From positions 1 through 64,000 of the forward strand of contig JBAZWJ010000010.1 of the NCBI GenBank assembly GCA_041660385.1: DNA of 64,000 nt, given 5' to 3'. This DNA is from DYJE01 sp041660385. GTDB lineage: Bacteria; Desulfobacterota; Desulfobacteria; Desulfobacterales; Desulfolunaceae. Under the pieces are notes generated by a model. That model was not told the DNA's origin and did no database searches. It saw only the letters and a program-made list of their open reading frames with translations. Positions 61,423-64,000 of this stretch are shown here, one piece after another. Position numbers and translations under genes: made by a program. How positions within the stretch are numbered: position 1 is the stretch's first letter; the number at the start of each line of letters is the position of its first letter.

Positions 61423-61622
61423 CCACCGCCAAACTTTTTACCCTTATGTCAAACCATATCGTGAATCTATGTTCAATGGATAAGTATTTCAGAGCGTTTT
61501 CGTGTGACTTCAGACATAATCATTGACAAACTATAGTATTTGGTCTTTACAAAGAACTTGAAATAACAGCTATTGCGGTATTGCTGGAAGATTTCCGCAT
61601 CATACCCTTATGGAAGAACCGA

Positions 61623-61666
61623 TTCATTCAATTGCTGGATCATTTTTAATAAATTGATTGAATGAA
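61623..61666. repeat. 10-bp inverted repeat upstream of the methyltransferase gene
   Basis: TTCATTCAAT (61623-61632) is mirrored by ATTGAATGAA (61657-61666) across 24 AT-rich bases, 42 bases before the GTG. It could be an operator or a weak bidirectional hairpin. The rest of the 285-base gap shows nothing recognisable, and no clear terminator follows the giant gene. Confidence 0.45.
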
Positions 61667-61707
61667 CCCTATTGCCAGTGAGCTTATAAGGCGGATATCA
61701 TAACACA

Positions 61708-64000
61708 GTGAAGACAACTTCAAACATATCAGACCTTACAAAAGCGCATGAGGTAACTCTCTCAGGGTTGATGTTCTACAATGCCCTTGAATCGATTCGA
61801 GGTGACATCAATCTGTTGGGCTATGTTTCGGTCATCGGGCGCGCATGGGAGGAGTTAAAACTTAACGGGGTGCTCTGTCTTGACTGCCGTCCCGTCTTGT
61901 ATTTCAAAGAACATGACCACCCCCTGCCTTTGAGGGATCGCCTCCGGCTACAAAAACTTTTCTGGAATCAAGGCGTGGCAAACATCCTTGTTCTGGCTGA
62001 TCCCACAACGGTCTATATCTATTCCGGCTTGAAAGATCCGCAAAATGAACTGTCAGACAAAAATGTGGATGAGCATTCCCTGATCGAAACATTAAAGCTG
62101 GCCGACTACGTCCAGCGAATCCACACTTTGTTCCATGATCTGGCGACCGGTCACTATTACGAAGAAAAAAAACTGGCGTTTAACCCGGACCAGACCGTGG
62201 ATGCCTGGCTACTGGACAACCTTCGGGCACTTCGAAACGCCCTGATTCACGGAGATAACGGGCTGAGGCCCTCAGCGGCCCATGCGTTTATCGGACGGGT
62301 TCTCTTCCTCTGTTATCTGCTTGACCGGGGAATTGTATCCATCGGGCAACCGGAACCCGGGGTGTGCGCCACCGTGCTGCTTGCCAGACGATTGGAAGAC
62401 GATTCATTTGATGTCCGGCTCTCTGCCCTTTACGAACTGTTCAGCGATCTTAAAACCAAGTTTAACGGCAATATGTTCGATCAGGATCTGGAGAATGAAA
62501 AAAAGCTTATTCAACCGGTTCATATAGAAAAGCTGAGTCTTTTTTTAGGCGGGCATGAAGTGGAAAGAGGCCAGCGCTGTTTTGGATTCTGGCCCTATGA
62601 TTTTAAAATGATTCCGGTTGAAACGATCAGTGCTGTTTATGAAGATTTTTTAACAACCGAAGATCCCAAAAACAAGCGTGAAAAAGGTGCTTTCTATACC
62701 CCGCGATTTTTAGCGGAGATGGTTGTGGATACGGCTTTACGAAACAACACGGCCATTTTGGACGGATCTTTTCTGGACCCCTCCTGCGGATCAGGCATTT
62801 TTCTGGTTATTTTATTCAACCGGCTGGCAAACCGCTGGATTCACTCTCAAACCGGTCGGATCACTTATTCCGCAAAAGCAGAAGCTCTCCGAAATATTCT
62901 CGCCCGCCAGATCCGGGGTGTGGATATCGAGGAAACTGCCTGCCGGATTGCCTGTTTCAGTCTTTATCTGGCTTATCTCGATTTTTTCAATCCCCCGGAC
63001 ATTCAAAACCATGTGAAACGAACCGGCCAGCCATTGCCGAAACTCCTGGATTACGGGGACATTCCTGATCGCCCACCGGCAGATATTCCGGTTATCCTGA
63101 AAGCTGATTTTTTGGCGAAAGAAACACTTTCAGGCGAATCATTTCAATGTATTATCGGAAATCCACCCTGGGAAGGACGGCAAAGCAAGCAGATCGCCCA
63201 GGCGTTCATGTCAAAAACGCCGGAACTGCTCAAAAAAGACGGGACAGGTTGCCTCCTGTTACCGACGAAAATTTTGCATAACCAGACGGATGCCTTTCAA
63301 GCCGAATGGCTGAACCAGATAACCCTGGAAACGGTTCTTCAGTTGGCGGATTATCGTCGCTTGCTGTTTCAGAACGCAATAGCCCCGGCCTTTATAGCTC
63401 GTTTTAAAAATACACTCCCCCAGCCGTCGCAACACAGAATCGAGTTCATTGCTCCAAAATTCAATCGCGACGGCCTGCGAAAAGGGGTGGTAACTATTGA
63501 CCCGACAACCCGAATCTGGATACCGCTTTGTGATATCCTTGATGCAACATGGTCAAAAAACGCTCAGATGGTGTGGAAACGTCGGTTGTGGGGAACAGCT
63601 CGGGATCAGAAGCTGCTTGATCTTCTTCAAGAACTGCCACCACTTTCCGATGTTACAGGTACACTCGAAGAAGGCAAACGCTGGAATAAAGGCCAGGGTT
63701 TTCAACCTTTTTACCCTGAAAAGGCAAAAAACAATACGACCTACCCAAAACCCAAAACAAATCCTTGGGGCCTTGACACACATTACATTAATGCCGATCA
63801 ACAAACCCATATGGTTGTGCTGGAATCGGAATGCATATCCTTGGGAAAAAAACTCGAAGAAATTCAAGCATCAAAAGAATTTTTAAGACGGTCACCCAAC
63901 GTAAATTTATTCAAAGCCCCTATGGTTCTAATCAGTAAAGGATTTGGTAAAGTCGTCTATTGTGATCATGATGTAGTTTTTCAAGACGTTTTGCGTTCTA
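61708..64000 (+). CDS. N6-adenine DNA methyltransferase / type IIG-like R-M protein (3' end outside window)
   Basis: The frame is open from 61690 to the window end without a stop. I start it at GTG 61708; ATG 61771 is an alternative, and neither has a strong ribosome binding site. At least 764 residues are encoded. An N-terminal region (LQKLFWNQGVANILVLADP, VYIYSGL) resembles that of Eco57I-type single-chain enzymes. The methylase core then begins EKGAFYTPRFLAEMVVD. SAM motif I is DPSCGSGIFL, a later motif is IRGVDIEETACRIACFSLYL, and the catalytic motif IV is IIGNPPWEGRQ. It methylates adenine in a recognition site; whether it also cuts depends on a nuclease motif I could not see. No separate restriction subunit is visible in the window. 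Confidence 0.87.
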   Translation, partial: MKTTSNISDLTKAHEVTLSGLMFYNALESIRGDINLLGYVSVIGRAWEELKLNGVLCLDCRPVLYFKEHDHPLPLRDRLRLQKLFWNQGVANILVLADPTTVYIYSGLKDPQNELSDKNVDEHSLIETLKLADYVQRIHTLFHDLATGHYYEEKKLAFNPDQTVDAWLLDNLRALRNALIHGDNGLRPSAAHAFIGRVLFLCYLLDRGIVSIGQPEPGVCATVLLARRLEDDSFDVRLSALYELFSDLKTKFNGNMFDQDLENEKKLIQPVHIEKLSLFLGGHEVERGQRCFGFWPYDFKMIPVETISAVYEDFLTTEDPKNKREKGAFYTPRFLAEMVVDTALRNNTAILDGSFLDPSCGSGIFLVILFNRLANRWIHSQTGRITYSAKAEALRNILARQIRGVDIEETACRIACFSLYLAYLDFFNPPDIQNHVKRTGQPLPKLLDYGDIPDRPPADIPVILKADFLAKETLSGESFQCIIGNPPWEGRQSKQIAQAFMSKTPELLKKDGTGCLLLPTKILHNQTDAFQAEWLNQITLETVLQLADYRRLLFQNAIAPAFIARFKNTLPQPSQHRIEFIAPKFNRDGLRKGVVTIDPTTRIWIPLCDILDATWSKNAQMVWKRRLWGTARDQKLLDLLQELPPLSDVTGTLEEGKRWNKGQGFQPFYPEKAKNNTTYPKPKTNPWGLDTHYINADQQTHMVVLESECISLGKKLEEIQASKEFLRRSPNVNLFKAPMVLISKGFGKVVYCDHDVVFQDVLRS

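Overview
The window looks like chromosomal DNA of a Gram-negative, probably sulfate-reducing or related Desulfobacterota (former Deltaproteobacteria). The grounds are a LEPR-XLL giant surface protein, a stand-alone TatA, a Crp/Fnr regulator, a GEMM-type c-di-GMP riboswitch and a mid-range base composition. No rRNA, tRNA or core gene is present to prove this, so the taxonomy is an inference.

Left edge (1-2376): the 3' part of a Crp/Fnr regulator, a 42-residue one-helix membrane protein, a 58-residue TatA/E and a periplasmic solute-binding protein. These are ordinary housekeeping or accessory genes separated by mostly empty intergenic DNA.

Lasso-peptide operon (8595 down to 2478, minus strand): a strong promoter (TTGACA, 17 bp, TAATAA) precedes a 57-codon precursor gene that is easily missed. 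The predicted core is GKFFTIPTESTASGPS, with Thr at leader position -2 and Glu at core position 9. It is followed by the leader-binding protein B1 (PqqD-like), an ATP-grasp enzyme, the macrolactam synthetase C, an HPr-kinase-like peptide kinase, a PAPS sulfotransferase and the leader peptidase B2. The last five genes are overlapping or nearly so. A lasso operon with kinase, sulfotransferase and ATP-grasp together, acting on a core whose tail has no bulky plug residue, is the most likely undescribed system here.

Giant adhesin (9160-61422, plus strand): one uninterrupted reading frame of 17,420 codons, divergently transcribed from the lasso operon. It is preceded by a promoter and a c-di-GMP-I riboswitch. 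The riboswitch closing stem competes with a hairpin that buries the start codon. The protein has an N-terminal LEPR-XLL motif and an autotransporter-like passenger segment. Then come about 52 copies of a ~120-residue beta repeat punctuated by six larger modules, six Ig-like 'YIDVTF' domains and long beta-rich unique segments. The C-terminal half has RTX calcium-binding blocks, Calx-beta-like and PPC-like domains, about 18 'GETW...GDTL' repeats, eleven linker-separated RTX blocks and an unusually basic tail. It is most simply read as a secreted, calcium-stiffened surface or biofilm protein under c-di-GMP control. No secretion system is visible nearby.

Right edge (61708-64000): the 5' portion of an N6-adenine DNA methyltransferase / type IIG-like restriction-modification protein, running off the window.
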